Positions 1 to 11,307 of a DNA stretch of 27,710 nt are shown here, one piece after another. Source of the stretch: Haplomitrium mnioides. Its lineage: Eukaryota; Marchantiophyta; Haplomitriopsida; Calobryales. Under the pieces are notes generated by a model. The model was not told where the DNA came from. It saw only the letters and a program-made list of their open reading frames with translations, and did no database searches. A program made the position numbers and the translations under genes. Positions within the stretch are counted from its first letter, which is position 1. Every line of letters starts with the position of its first letter. The DNA is taken from positions 27,154 through 54,863 of the forward strand of contig JBNGIS010030934.1 of assembly GCA_049999725.1 (NCBI GenBank). The letters are read 5' to 3'.

Positions 1-399
1 TACCTTGTTGGAAAGCTTGTCAAGAAAGCTTTCTACCTATATAATAATATTTGTATTTTCTAATTTGTAGATACTCTCTGTATTGACTTTTCTGCAGCTC
101 CTTTTTGTAACTTTGACCGATTATAACTTCCGGTTTTCAAGAGCTTTTTCACTTTTGTAAATTTTTACTAATTACTTAGGAAACATCATATCCCTCTTTA
201 AAATATCAGCTTTTCAAAATTTCTAATAAGAACACAATTTACTCTGTACTCAATTCTACACATATTGAAGAAAACTGATCAAATCTAAGTTTCTTCTAAT
301 AACTTCTAAGTCTTCTCCATAATTCATCAAAATGCATCCCATTCTATGACAGTGTTCTATTCTCATTTAAAATCTCTCAAACCATCTCATGCCTTTACA
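1..399. mobile_element. Partial LTR (end only), same family as 18306-19427
   Basis: This stretch aligns closely, with scattered substitutions and small indels, to 19031-19427. Similarity stops at position 399, where both copies end in CTTYACA. The complete copy begins TGTGAAG and ends CTTCACA, so this is the terminal third of an LTR whose start lies before the window. It could be a solo LTR or one end of a full element. No tRNA primer-binding site (TGG...) follows position 399, so there is no support for an internal region starting here. Confidence 0.75.
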
Positions 400-795
400 G
401 TACGAGGGATGCAGAGTTTGGTAATTGAGTTGGGATTATCACTCATGGATGCGCATCAGAGTGTGGCAAATCATGATGCAAGATTGGAGGAGATGGGTAC
501 CCTCAGATATAAGGCGGCAGCATACAATGCTTTGGTGAACCGGGGCAATTGGCCTCTTGAGCATGTGCAAGCAATATTCGAGGAGGTGGAGACTTCCACT
601 CTCAATCAGTTTGAGCATTTGTATAAGAGTCTCCATGCTGAGAACATGGCTCTGTCATCTTCTATTCAAGCGAAGGCAAAAGCCGAGGAGAAGTTGAAGA
701 GGCGTGTGTCTCACCTTGTGGCAATGGTTGAGGGGAGGAAAGAGACAAAGAATGAGGGAATTTGAGATGCGGAGTTACAAGGAGAGGGAGAGGGA

Positions 796-834
<39 letters not shown>

Positions 835-1073
835 GTGAGAGGGTGGAGGATATGATTGGCTCCACTACTATGTTTCCACCTTCTTCTACCCCTTTTGAGA
901 GGAAGAGGAGATCTGAGTTTTTGGTTGAATCAGGTGGAACTCCACCTAGTATGGGCGATTCCAAGGATGCCTTGGACGATGAGGATCCTCTAGTATTTTG
1001 ACGGGCGATGGTGAGGACACGAGGAGGACAGGGTTCTAGTAGTAGAGTAAGGCCACATAGGAGCATTGGTTAG
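400..1073 (+). pseudogene. Decayed coiled-coil ORF of unknown function, cut by the LTR
   Basis: An open frame runs from the LTR boundary to the stop at 763-765. An upstream ATG at 346 lies inside the LTR and is probably not the native start. The product is rich in Ala, Glu, Leu and Lys with heptad-like spacing (about residues 20-130), suggesting a coiled coil. After the stop a second frame continues through the GA repeat as Arg-Glu dipeptides. It then runs into an acidic, Ser/Pro-containing tail ending near 1001, with possible read-through to 1073. The two frames probably belonged to one protein now broken by slippage near the microsatellite. I do not recognise the family. It could be a host gene fragment or a retroelement gag-like fragment. 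Confidence 0.4.
781..830. repeat. (GA)n microsatellite
   Basis: GGGAGA units pass into a pure GA dinucleotide run of more than 30 bases. It lies inside the broken coiled-coil ORF and marks the point where the reading frame changes. Confidence 0.95.
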
Positions 1074-1917
1074 CGCTAGATATTATGGCAATTTTGTTTG
1101 TGCTTATAATAATCTATTTTTTTGTATATGTGTTGTTGTAGTTCATTTAGAGGAGTGGATATTATGAATAAGTTTTGTTAGCATTAGTGGTTGTTGTGGC
1201 GATTAGTAGTAGTTGTGGCAGTTGCCACCTGACATGGTCGGAGTGTTCCAGCGTAAGGGTATAACTCCGTGTTGGATGTTTTTTTATCATCATCATGAAT
1301 ATATTCTCAGTATACGAAGTACATTGAGAAAAAGATAGCGGTAGATTTGATCCCGAGTGTATGTCAATTTGCGTTGATGATCCTTGATGAGTTACTAATA
1401 AGATGGTGTAATCTTGCAAGTATAGCTTGAGATCGTAGATTTCTTTGATTCTTGATTGATGGGTTTGCAGGAATTTAGATCTTGAGTAATGTGTGGGAGG
1501 GGTGTTTGAGTCATGTTCTACTTAGGTTTTTAATTTGTTGAGGATCATTAGACTGACAATAATTGTTGACCTCTTAGAAATTTCAAGAGTACGTAGCTTG
1601 AATCTACGGGTTAGGCTAGGATTGGAGAGGGTGGACTTAGGTGCCAAAGATTTCCGGGCCAAGCCATGGACTCAATCTAGCCAGGCTCTTAATTCTCCTT
1701 TTAGTTGGTTCTTGAGAAAAATTAACATGTCACTACATAAAGATATGATCTACTTTGGTTAGCGTGTCAACGTTAAGTATTAAGGAAAATTCATACGGTT
1801 TTCATGAGAAGTATAGAAGTGGATAACCCTTTTTGAGAGCTTACAAGGATAGAATTCTCAGCTTTTGGGTGCTAGGAGAAATACTCACTTTGGTTTGGAA
1901 AAGTCTAAATAAGCCAA
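1074..1917. other. Intergenic stretch, no gene seen
   Basis: The frames here are short and lack any recognisable motif. The stretch ends where similarity to the LTR of the 8-kb retrotransposon begins. It may be the remainder of an older element, but I find nothing to support a specific call. Confidence 0.5.
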
Positions 1918-2342
1918 TTGTTAGGATCCAGGATGGGAGGCCAAAAGCACACAAGAAGTTGGAAAAAGAGGGTCACAAGGAAGTTAGGAGCGATACGATG
2001 ACACAAGAGGCAACAAGAAAGCGACAACGGACACGGTCCAGAGCATGAAGCCAACAATAAGAAAAGCAATAAGAAAAGTTTTAGGAATAGATGTTAGAAA
2101 ATATCTTAGTTTTTAGAAATGCCATCGTAAGATCAGTACGTTCTTTTTGAATCAGGTACCAAAAAAACGACTTCAAGGACAATGACAGCTCAGAACAACA
2201 AGGAAGGGAAAATGGTGCTCTCGCAAAGAAAAGAAAAAAGGAAGTGATCGCACCCCACACCTCTCTGTGTAATGTCCTCGTGTGTGTGTGTGCGTGAGTG
2301 TTTTGGTTGTAAATTAGGAAGTAAGTTTTGCGTGGGAAAATT

Positions 2343-2445
2343 AGCTATATATATATTCACAATTATATTGATATTTAATTATATATATATATAGTATTTT
2401 GTGAATAGTTAGTATGATATGTTGAGTTCATATATATATACACAA
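2343..2445. repeat. AT-rich (TA)n tracts
   Basis: Three short TATATATA runs occur within about 100 bases, inside the LTR-like part of the old retrotransposon fragment. They are absent from the two young LTRs, so they arose by local expansion. Confidence 0.8.
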
Positions 2446-5217
2446 ATACAAGAATTATAAAAAATAAAGTAAGTAAAAGGGATTACCTTAGCTACCAAGC
2501 CAAACCAAGGGGAAAAGATGGGCTAAAATGGACGAAGAAGATCATTTGGATCCAAAGGTGTATGTTGAAAGGAGAATTCCCGCCGGTGGGAATTAGGGCC
2601 ATTTGATAAAGAGAACCAAAGGGAAATTTTGCCTCTCTCTCTTGCGCGACACAGTTTGGTGAGAAAAATGAGTTTTTTTGGGCTGGAGGCTGGATACGCG
2701 CGGCATGGAGGTGTGAGTGGGGGCCTTTTGGTGATCACCATGAAGGAGGACTTGAAGAAATTGTTGCATGCATAGAACGTGGAAGACATGGGCCAATCGG
2801 TGTGGAGCTGGGAAGACTGAGCGGTTGTGAAACAAGCATTGATCTGAGGAGGAGAGGGCCAATGACCGATCGCTGCCCTCATGTTGATATAAAAAATGGG
2901 AAGTGTGTGGATTGCTGACATAAGCTGCCTTCATCTAAGGAATTTTTGGGTTGAGACAGAGAATGCCATACATTATCCCTGCCTCGAGAGTGCCCGATGA
3001 AGAAAAAAACATATGAATGCATCGAGTGGTGAACTTTTGTAAGCTCTGGAGGGTCCGTTGTTCATTCCGTCGGTTGCAGATTCATCAACGGATGTGAGTC
3101 TGAGAACTGGAGGTATCAAATGGGAGAAGTGGAGAGAGTGGACAAAATTGCTTGATGGAGAACAGTCTTCGGGAGAATTCGGGAAGCAACTGAGACAACA
3201 AATGCAGGTATTTGCTAGGAGATGGGATGGAGGCTCAGCGTGCAGGCAGTCCGTCAAAATCTGCGGATGAGCTACACCTGAAATGGTCCCATTATTCCTG
3301 GATAGATTAACGAGGAAGGAGGGGGATTCGCAGTAGCTGGGGAGATCAAAATGTGGTGGGAGAAGAATTGAAGAATTTAAGAAGAGAAGACTACAGATGA
3401 CAAGTCGATGTGCCAGGTAGTTCGGGGCACCAACGCGAATGCATGGAGAAGACAAAGAAAATGTGAGGAGATCGACAAAGGGGGAATCCGTTGCAGCCAT
3501 TCAGAGGGACCGAGAAGGGATAAATCGGCGGTAGAGGCAGTCATGGAGTTGTATCTTGAAGAGTGGATTAGGCCATAGAAAGGAGTGAGATTGTTGCCGT
3601 AGAACTTGAAGATTGACGCTGGGTAGATAAGAGGGTGACTGCAATGATAGAAAATCGACGGATAGAACACTTGCGACCAATGTTTGTTTGAAGAAGAATA
3701 CTGTGCATGTTGTTCGGTTGGCTGGGAATCCATCGATCTCTGTATTTACCTCGAAGACTAGGAATAGAAATGGAGAATTTGATCAATGAGCGTAGGGATA
3801 AATCGAGAGCGGAATGAGGGAGATAGGAGAGACGCTAATCAAGAAGAGTGATCTGTATAACAATGGAGCCTCACAATCGGTGTGTTCCACATGCATCAAA
3901 AGGAGAAAGGCTGCCAGTCCGCACAAATTCTCGCAGGTCTACATGATGGGAGAGAGATAGGTGACGTTGGGGTAGAGCTCTCATTATAGGGGCAAGGTTC
4001 TTTTGGTGCAAGAACAAGGAGTGGAAAATTAAAGTTAGCGCAGAATCATGGTGGTTAAATGGGGTTGATAAATGAAAGTGAAAGTGTAAGACTAAGTAGA
4101 AGGCTCATAGAATACAAGGAAGTAGCTGTTCTTGGTAGGGAGAAATGTGCCAAGAAAGGGAGAAAATTAGTAGTAGAAGATAATACTAGGAAGGGGTAAT
4201 TGATGCTTGTAGACAAACAAGAAGGGCAGAGAATGGGATGGAGATAAGGATGATTAAGATAGAGAAGTCAGAAAGTTGAAGAGCTAACTAAAGAAAGCCA
4301 GAGCAGAAAAGGAGGGTGGATACACTGAGTAGCAAGCAAGTGGTGTAGCAAGAGGGGTTGATTGCAGATTGGAGTGGAATAGTGGAGGTCCCGGAAGTAA
4401 GGTAGGAGATTTGAGGAGTTTAGAGGAAGACAAATTTTTGTACGTATCCTGCAAGAAGGGAAGGAAACATCAGTGGTGCAAGAGGGGTTCGAGGTGGACA
4501 GGAATCTCACTGAGGTTGGGCATGCTGGCTAGTAGCTAAGGTAATCGTAAATTGAAATCAATGTTGTTATATGTTTGTGTGTGTGTTCAGTCCCTGTCCG
4601 TTCAGTGGAGTTGATCGTGCGTTCGGTATTCCAGGGAAGTTAACGTGGGGTACCAGTAAGCCATCTTGTGTGTGTTGGGAGTGAGTGGGTGTTATGGTCT
4701 GTTGAGTGAAGAAGGGAGCTTACTATTCCCCTAGAGCTATGTTAGCATGAAGAGTTAGAGAAGTGCAAAGGGAGGAGTTATGCCCAAACATGGGAAGTCA
4801 AACAATCTAAAAGTGAATTGATAATATTTATTGGTTGTACCTGAATTCAGTAAAGTGTTGGTCATTATAGTGTGAATGCATGTGAGTTTAGGTTATGCAT
4901 GTCTTGTTTTGTCCTTCATTGTCGAAACACCTAAAATCAGACGCTTGTGCTTTATTTCAATTCTATTATGGATTACTGTCCCTGAGCCAAAAGACCAACC
5001 CGGACGCCACTAGTTGTTTGCAGGACCTCCTCCGCCTTGAGGGAAAAGAAAAGCCCCCTCACAACACTCTAGACTCTGGTGGACTCTCATCCCACCACGG
5101 TCGAGAGTATCCTTAGGTAGTCCGCCCCACGGGAGGACCTTGAGAGTGTAGAGTGGATACTGAAACCCTGAGAAACATAAGTTAGGTCCTCATTACTATA
5201 CTACATACCACAACGAC

Positions 5218-5322
5218 AACAACATCCAACAACCATACCAATATCCGAGACCAGCGGGGTTCCCCCCCTATATCCCGTTGGTGCTCCCAATAGACCTAAC
5301 ACCAATTCAAGTCAATATGTAA
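5218..5322 (+). pseudogene. Gln/Pro/Tyr-rich gag-like remnant
   Basis: A short frame encodes an Asn-Gln-Pro-Tyr-rich peptide containing QQPYQYPRPAGFPPY and ends at a TAA at 5320-5322. It occupies the place where the related 8-kb element moves towards its own Gln/Pro/Tyr-rich ORF (11691-11308). Composition and position suggest a remnant of the same low-complexity, gag-like protein. No zinc knuckle or enzyme motif is visible. Confidence 0.35.
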
Positions 5323-6039
5323 ATAAGGTGTTAAATACAGAAGAAAAGTACTTTCCCTCCTCGTTTCGTAGTGGTTCGACCACAAGTTTTGTCACTTCTA
5401 GATGATAGGAGTGCTACCACCATATTATAGTTTCTGAGTACACTTCTTGAATCTAAGTATACTAGTTTAAGGTATAATTTTCCCTTGTGGTAGAACTTTA
5501 CCAAGTAAAAACAATACACTCACCAAAATCTTTAGTGTATAGAAATGTTTTCCCCATAATAGATAGAGCCCTTCACGATAGTTGTAGTGAAATATTTTTT
5601 GATTGGAAATCATTGTGTGAACTTTCATCTCACAATTTTCTCAATTGGTTTTCTTTTTTAGATATCTCTCTTTTCACAACTTCTAGTCCAACTTGAGTAG
5701 AAGAAACAGTTTGATTGAATGTTGTCAAATGTGACATCACATTGTATCTAAAATTTTGTCATATCAAAAAATGCATTCTGATCTTGGACTTTGTCATCTT
5801 CATCAATTGTTGACAAAAAAAACTTAAATAACATTCTCAAAATGGAGATGTAAATGCCAACGAGTAATCTTTCGAGTTTCACTTTTTTACTTGGGCTCTA
5901 CTACAAGAGCTCTAGTTCTAGAATAATGAAGTTTGGTTGGAGTATCAAACCCCATAGGCACATAAGGTCTAGTGTTTTAGAAATTTGGTAAAGGAGTACA
6001 CTTTGATTACTTGAGTTGTATGTTGGGTCCCATGCTCAA
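5323..6039. other. AT-rich junction region, no gene called
   Basis: This lies between the truncated retrotransposon and the first degenerate copy of the transposon promoter module. Short frames occur on both strands but none carries a recognisable motif. A weak palindrome of the CCATAGGCACATAAGG type at about 5950 suggests that the DNA transposon family begins to the left of 6040. Confidence 0.4.
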
Positions 6040-6656
6040 ATATGGTTCACTCCTCGATCCTATGGGTGCATAAAGTCACTCCTTGTTCCTATGCACACAT
6101 AGGATTCACTCTCATAATCATCTTTGGTTGGGATATCTTGTTGTACACAAAATGAGTTTACCCAATATATTTTCCATCACACTTGATGCATTTTGTTTAC
6201 CAATGAATATGTCCTTAGGATGACCATTTGAAAAACAATCACCTTGTTCTTTAGTAATGAAACTTTTTAGAGAACATGAATCTTGAAATTCCACTTGCTT
6301 TTTTCTTCTTCAAGTTGCCACTCTTGTCATTTGAAGTAGACAAAAAAATGAAAAAAATTCATGAATTGATTCAACAAATAAACATAGTACAAATAAACAA
6401 TAAAAAATCATTTTTTGGAAAACTCTAGAGAACGACAAAATACTAAAACATTTTAGAAAAAAAAAGAAAATTAAAACTACAAATAATGTTTATTCACCAT
6501 GAAAAATGGCATGGCAAAAGCTATACAAATTATTTTTTGGCAAGAAAACCTTTTTTCAAATTTTTGAGTATAAAAGAAATTGAGACATAATGTTTCTTTC
6601 CATTATCACAAACACACTTGCCATCACCTTTTCATCACCTTTTGAGAGTTACAAAG
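6040..6656 (-). repeat. Degenerate copy of the transposon promoter / transposase first-exon module
   Basis: Order and sequence follow the right-hand module at 26130-26820. First come palindromes of the CCTATGCACACATAGG type (6060-6102). Next is a block resembling the - strand first exon of the transposase gene (CCATCACACTTGATGC at about 6176; CCATCACACTTGACGC at about 26236). An AT-rich promoter-like stretch follows, and then the start of the adjacent + strand gene fragment. The similarity is broken up and many bases have changed, so no frame survives. Confidence 0.55.
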
Positions 6657-6763
6657 ATAGCATCAAAGGTGCCAATTGCAAAGCGTGCTGGGGCCAAACC
6701 ATTTTGGTACATTGACGTGATTAAATTTCTTCAGCTGATGAGATTAACCTACAAATGGCTAAT
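6657..6763 (+). pseudogene. Fragment of the ParB-like gene's first exon
   Basis: The frame reads (I)ASKVPIAKRAGAKPFWYIDVIKF. It aligns with the beginning of the right-hand copy (MASQVNVSKPAQSKPYRYLD...) and with the interrupted left copy (YRYLDVIKALEP). The start codon has become ATA. After about 35 codons the similarity is lost by deletion, and the sequence passes directly into module A. This is a third independent copy of the same first exon. Confidence 0.65.
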
Positions 6764-7300
6764 TTTGTATAGATAAAAAAAATAGCCATTGCTTTGAACC
6801 AAGAACATACTACTCAAAATATGAACCTTTTTTTTATAGGAAAAATTTTTCACCTCAAAAAATAGAAAAAAATGAGATTATTTTTTAAAAACAAAAAGTA
6901 TGTGAGTTTTTTAGGCTCATTTTTGGCCATTTCAATAAGGATGTTAGAGCGAAAGTCAATTTCATTATGCAAAATCAAACAATATTCCAAGTTTTTATGA
7001 AAATATTGGAAAACTTGAAATCGATGAAAAGTATAAAAATCATGGCAAGTTTTCATAAGAAAATTGCATTTATTATTGATTACAATTTGAAGCCCAAAAC
7101 TTGAAATACACGTAAGAAGAAACTATTTTGAAATATGTTTGGTTGCACAAACTCTATGTGCGCATAGACATTGTGCTCTTTGAAACTTTTTCAGACTAGA
7201 GGTCAAGGGAATGAGTTTGCAATTGTAGATACACAAACCAACAAAAACATTGCATGGATTTAGGAGCTCTATTTTCAAGTTCAAGCAAGAAAGAAGCTTT
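6764..7300 (+). repeat. Module A, left copy (long inverted repeat of the DNA transposon)
   Basis: This AT-rich block matches 27160-27700 in the same orientation and 25600-26110 in the opposite orientation. Shared landmarks are a GAAC..AGAACA..CTACTCA start, ATGCAAAATCAA, TTTTCAT.A.AAAATT, GAAACTATTTTGAAATATGTTTG, and TCAAGGGAATGAGTTTGCAAT near the far end. It also contains a CTATGTGCGCATAG palindrome (7154-7167). No coding frame is conserved among the three copies, so it acts as a non-coding end module. Confidence 0.8.
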
Positions 7301-7599
7301 TATTTGTAGTTGAAAATCCATGTACGCAAAAGTTAAAGTGGGCTTAAAAAAAGTTTTTAGCATCTAAAAATATTTTATAATTCAACGAAACATATACACA
7401 AAAGAGTCATAGCTCTTAATCAAAAAAGTGGAGATTGAATTAAGAGTGTAAACAAGAAACATCTCGAAGTTTTTGACTTGATTCTACCAAACAAAGGTTT
7501 TGAGCTCTACAAAAGAGTCCATAACCAATATACAAACTAAGTTCTAATCAATAGTCTTTGTATGTAGAAGCTTGAGGGTTGTATATGAGAAGTAGAACG
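7301..7599. other. Spacer between modules A and D, no gene
   Basis: AT-rich sequence present at the left end and essentially absent at the right end, where A and D lie only about 40 bases apart. No open frame of interest and no motif beyond AT-rich runs. Confidence 0.5.
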
Positions 7600-7830
7600 T
7601 GTGGAAGGCTTGGACTTCCATCCCAAAGTCTATACGCACATAGGAATCCAAGCTCAACATCTGAACACTTCACTCCAAAGTCTATGCATGCATAGGAATC
7701 CGAACTCACCATATGAACTTTCCACAACAAAGAAAATGAAGAACCTAGGTTTTAAGTTCCGCATGAGAGTTTTTGCACATACGACATTTTGACTTGCGAA
7801 TCAAAGTCTATGCATGCATAGGCTTCAGAT
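7600..7830. repeat. Cluster of CTATGCRYRCATAG palindromes
   Basis: Three good copies are seen: about 7629 (AGTCTATACGCACATAGGAATCC), 7679 (AGTCTATGCATGCATAGGAATCC) and 7806 (AGTCTATGCATGCATAGGC). Each is preceded by CAAAG or AAAG, and the first two are about 50 bases apart. The palindromic core is the same as that found in the transposon's introns. Confidence 0.75.
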
Positions 7831-7834
7831 TTTT

Positions 7835-7966
7835 AATACTAAGGATGTAAACGCTAAAGGTTATATTTTCTGCAACAAATTCCACGCACGATAAAGATTT
7901 TTTTTTATTTGGAATCTAAAAGTAAAACGGGTTAAAACTCTAAATATGAGTCAAAGTTCGCCAAAT
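7835..7966 (-). repeat. Module D, left inverted repeat of the DNA transposon
   Basis: Read on the - strand from 7966, this matches 25462-25605 read on the + strand. Both begin TTTGGCG..CTTTGACT.ATAT.TAGAG and share GTTTTACTTTTAGATT. The two copies are inverted around the two-gene core and each lies just beyond the 3' end of one gene, which is the position of a terminal inverted repeat. The ParB-like gene's probable stop codon (7951-7953) lies inside its inner edge. Confidence 0.7.
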
Positions 7967-9624
7967 TGCACTCGAACAAATGCTCTATTCCTTCCCACTT
8001 TCCACACTAATCTTGCATCTGATATGCTAGCAAGCAAAACAAGAAACTTGGGGTCTCCTCTTCGTCGAAATGCTCTCTTAACAAATCCCTTGCAATTATA
8101 CAATTGGATACCTTGCCGTTACTGAAATTTATTGCTAATATTCTTTACTAGCTTGAAGGTGCTGGAGAACACCCCGCGAGGCTGAGGCAGTCATGGCGAC
8201 AATCCCATCGTAGCAATATTTTTCCTTCTTCTTTAATTACCAATTTGATAGATTAGATCTTTTTTTTCGGTGAGTCCAGAGCTTTGCTCATTTGCTGTGT
8301 CCATCCAATCCAATTGACTCTAGAGCCCAAGCTTGATTATGGATTAATAAGGGCACTTTGGCATTCCATATCTCAGGTCCAATTGACTATTGTCCACTCT
8401 TGAGTACATCCTTGGCTTTCTTGTAAGATATGTGTGCAAATGCATGGCAAACCAAGGCCCTTATATGACATGTGACACATCCATCCATTTTTCCCTCATG
8501 CCTATCTTCTTGACGCAGTCGCTTGCTGCCTAATTTCCCATCCTTCAAACGCATACATTAGGTGCTCCTCCAGAATTGCTAGGGCAAAATCAACACAATA
8601 TCATATGCACCGCCATGTTCTCTATTGGTAGCTATGAGAATATGTCAATATCATTGAGCATCCAATCATCAATGCATCATCCACATTTCTTCATGCTCTC
8701 AGTCGTGGTGTCTCCATGTTGAGAAGTTACTTTTCATCCATACTCTAGACGACGAAACATCATTCCACTTCGTGACTCGTATGCCTGCATGCTATTGTTG
8801 TTCAACACCTTTGGTACTCCCCGCTATGACAAAAAATCTTCATCCCTCCTCTTGATATACCTAGAAACTCAAGATCATGCTTCTATGTGGTACCTCCACA
8901 GCCTCCAGCCCAAGAAACTCATTTTTCCACAAAGCAATGTGGTACAAGGTAAAGAGAGGGGCCCCAAAAATTCCCTTTGTTCTTTTTTTTAAATTTTTTT
9001 TATCAATGGGCCCTAATTTTCCAAGCACGGGAAATATTTCTTTCAACTTTTGCCATTGGATCCAACATATCTTCCCCGTCTATTTTAGTCTCTTTTTTTT
9101 TTCTTGGCTTGGCTGGTAGGTTTGGTTTGATGTTAATTTTATTATTAGTTTAGTATTATCATTGTTATTCACTAATTCAAAACATTTTCTAAAGTCCAAC
9201 AACCACACACAAAACATGTACACCCATATACACTTACTACGCACACCCACACACTAACTTGCAAGTAGACGGCCTTTCCTTTCTTCTTCTTGCGGAAGTG
9301 TTATTTCTCCATTTTTTCTACTTTTTGATTGTTTGAGCTATTGTTGTCATCTTCTAATCTGTTGCTTGATCTATTTGGTACTTTTAATTTTGGAAAACAC
9401 AGACTATTCTTATGATTGTATTTCAAAATGCTAAAGAAGTTTTCTACTTTACATTTTAATAGAAAAGTCTTTTTTCCGAATACTAATGTTTTATTATTGT
9501 TTGGACAGTGTCCACTGTTTATTGTTTCTACCTCTTGCATCCTTGTTTTCTTCCTTTTTTATGCTTTCTTCTTCCTCTGCACTCTCCTTGTATGCGCTTT
9601 AATCTCCTACCTTGGATCCTAATA
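7967..9624 (-). repeat. LTR, 3' copy in element sense
   Basis: This pairs with 14312-15959. The differences are mostly transitions plus small indels; for example it lacks some sequence near 14810 and has extra bases near 9025-9050. It ends GGATCCTAATA where the partner has GACCCTAACA. No gene lies within it. The LTR differences show the insertion is not recent. Confidence 0.85.
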
Positions 9625-9873
9625 GATCTTTCGGTTCAATCCTGAACGTCTCGTGCAAAGAATGTAGCTTGGCTGCTCTGGACTCCCCTAGGATATGTCG
9701 TGGCACGGTGGCAAGGAACAAAATATAAGAGATATTGAACTCTGCATGACAAGTACTGAACTCACCCAAACAAAACAGAACCAACAAACCACTAAAAAAC
9801 GCTGAAACAAACAAACATATGAACCCAAAGTCCTATGCCTACCGCTACGATGACATAAGGCAGATTTTTTCAT
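9625..9873 (-). other. Internal region next to the 3' LTR, with a short hydrophobic frame
   Basis: A - strand frame of about 70 codons (9814 down to 9599) has a hydrophobic, signal-like N-terminus (FFSGLLVLFCLGEF) and a mixed C-terminus that runs into the LTR. I see no family resemblance. A clear polypurine tract next to the LTR is not visible. It could be chance or a remnant of a small membrane protein. Confidence 0.25.
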
Positions 9874-9995
9874 GGCCGTTGCAATGGAAAATGGGACATG
9901 CTCCTACAAAGATCTGCCACTAAATCAGTGACTACTCCAGGACCCTATATTCTTCTATGTACTTGATCACGTTCCAGCAATAGATCTTTTATAGA

Positions 9996-10927
9996 CTACG
10001 AGGTTTGAGGATGAAATGAACTTGCAATGTCAAAAAATACAATGCTTGTCTCAGAACTATGCTTGGGAATAGTCGTATGTTTCTTCCCAACTTGAACCTC
10101 AATACACAATAGTTTTGGTATGGAATAGGATCTCACTATAGGAGGAAATGTAGTGTCTTGAACCAGTAAGATTTGGTCATCTGGTTTTAGAAACTGCAAG
10201 TCCAAGGTAGGCACACGGTTCTCTCTAGATGTGGTATAGATAGGGAAGACTTTATGCTGATTTGAAAGAACGTTTGAGTCGAAACTCACTTCTTCCTCAA
10301 GATTCGGTCCAAACACTGAACCCAAAAAGGTGTCAACTTCATCAAGGTCTCTAGGAGCACATGTGCATGCCATGTACTTTTGGTCATAGTATGTGACACT
10401 ATAGGCTTCTGTTCAATAACTGAAACTCTAAAGGCTTCTGATTCTGACAATGGAAAGTCAACAATTGGAACATATGTGTGTTCCTCTATGATATCTCCGC
10501 AATCTGACATGCCCTGTGGCTGGTCTAAAATGACCATCAATTGTTCAAACTCTATGTTCCCATGCTGACTGTGATCAAACAAAGACCCAAAATAATCTTC
10601 CTCCACACCGGTCTCTAGAAGTAGTATAGGTTCCTCAAGTGTGGCATCTTCCTCCTTGGGATAGCTTTGTGCAAACAAACAGCCAAAATAATCTTCATCC
10701 ACATCAAGCTCTAGGACTAGCCTATCTTCCTTGAGTGTAGTATCTTCTTCCACATACTGGAGGTGTTCCAACAACCATCCAAGATAATATGCATCCACAT
10801 CATTCTCTAGAATAGTCCTATCTTCTTCAAGTGCAACATTAGGAGTGTGTCGGTTGGCCAAAGTCACTGATGGCACAATCTTGGAAGATGAAGCACCTTC
10901 CTTTGATGTTGTATACTAATGTTTCCT
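9996..10927 (-). pseudogene. Acidic repeat protein in the retrotransposon, frameshifted
   Basis: The frame from about 10927 to 10286 encodes three tandem units of about 30 residues: VDAYYLGWLLEHLQ, VDEDYFGCLFAQS and VEEDYFGSLFDHSQ, each preceded by EEDxTLxE and a Leu-rich stretch. A weaker fourth unit (VDTFLGSVFGPN) lies in the overlapping frame 10373-9996, which shows that one protein has been split by a frameshift near 10370. It is strongly acidic and lacks Cys-His motifs. I do not recognise the family. Its position suggests a structural, gag-like or accessory protein, but no enzyme function can be assigned. Confidence 0.5.
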
Positions 10928-11056
10928 AGGCTTCCCAGAGGCTTTGAAGAGAATTGGGCGTCGAAAACTTAAGAACAATTTGAGCAAATTGCTCTTTGAG
11001 GAAACACGCCCCTTAGTAAATTGTTCTAGTGATGGCCTTGCATCCCCTTGGGGGGC

Positions 11057-11251
11057 TTATGCTTCCTCATGGTGTGGAATGTTGTGTGCCACTTCAGTCT
11101 TTTGTGGAACATTCCCACTCAATATGTCATTCTTGTTGTCATTTTGATGCACTTCGTGGGCGCATGGCACCTTTGGAGCAATCGGTGACAATTTAGGTTC
11201 TTGTAGAGAAGCGTCCAACGGTGGTGAGAGTACTAGAGTGGGTAATAGCAT
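11057..11251 (-). pseudogene. Frame fragment between the two retrotransposon ORFs
   Basis: About 64 codons, Pro/Leu-rich at the start and Asn/His-rich later. After the terminal stop the same frame continues, with two further stops, towards the acidic repeat protein. It is probably the decayed link between the Gln/Tyr-rich ORF and the acidic repeat ORF. No motif is seen. Confidence 0.3.
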
Positions 11252-11307
11252 CTCTGAAATTTGCTGCTCCCCTTGCTGACAAGGGCTGGTAGTGGTTCAA
11301 CATTTTG

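Larger units (their letters stand above)
1918..5322 (+). mobile_element. Old truncated LTR retrotransposon fragment, related to 7967-15959
   Basis: Starting TGTTAGGATCC, this segment follows the reverse complement of the 8-kb element in order. The LTR-like part is about 1918-2760; the matching block at 2500-2700 carries GGATCCAA, GGGCC, ATGAGTTT and GGGCTGGAGGCT landmarks. Internal landmarks are TAGCTAAGGTAAT at about 4534 (matching about 13030) and GTGAATGCATGTGAG at 4872 (matching about 12692). Spacing from the LTR start is similar in the two copies (about 2.95 and 3.27 kb). No second LTR is present, so the 3' half is missing. Divergence is much higher than between the two LTRs of the 8-kb element, so this copy is older. 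The + strand is strongly purine-rich over 2960-4500, and the many short - strand frames there look like by-products. Confidence 0.7.

Noticed and set aside
2523-3786. Several - strand frames of 70-175 codons
   Set aside because: They overlap each other, are Ser/Pro/His-rich, and are antisense to a purine-rich retrotransposon strand that lowers stop frequency. No conserved motif is seen.
5331-5696. Frames on both strands that vaguely suggested a Copia-type fragment
   Set aside because: No GAG-pre-integrase, integrase or reverse transcriptase motif could be found, and stops interrupt every reading.
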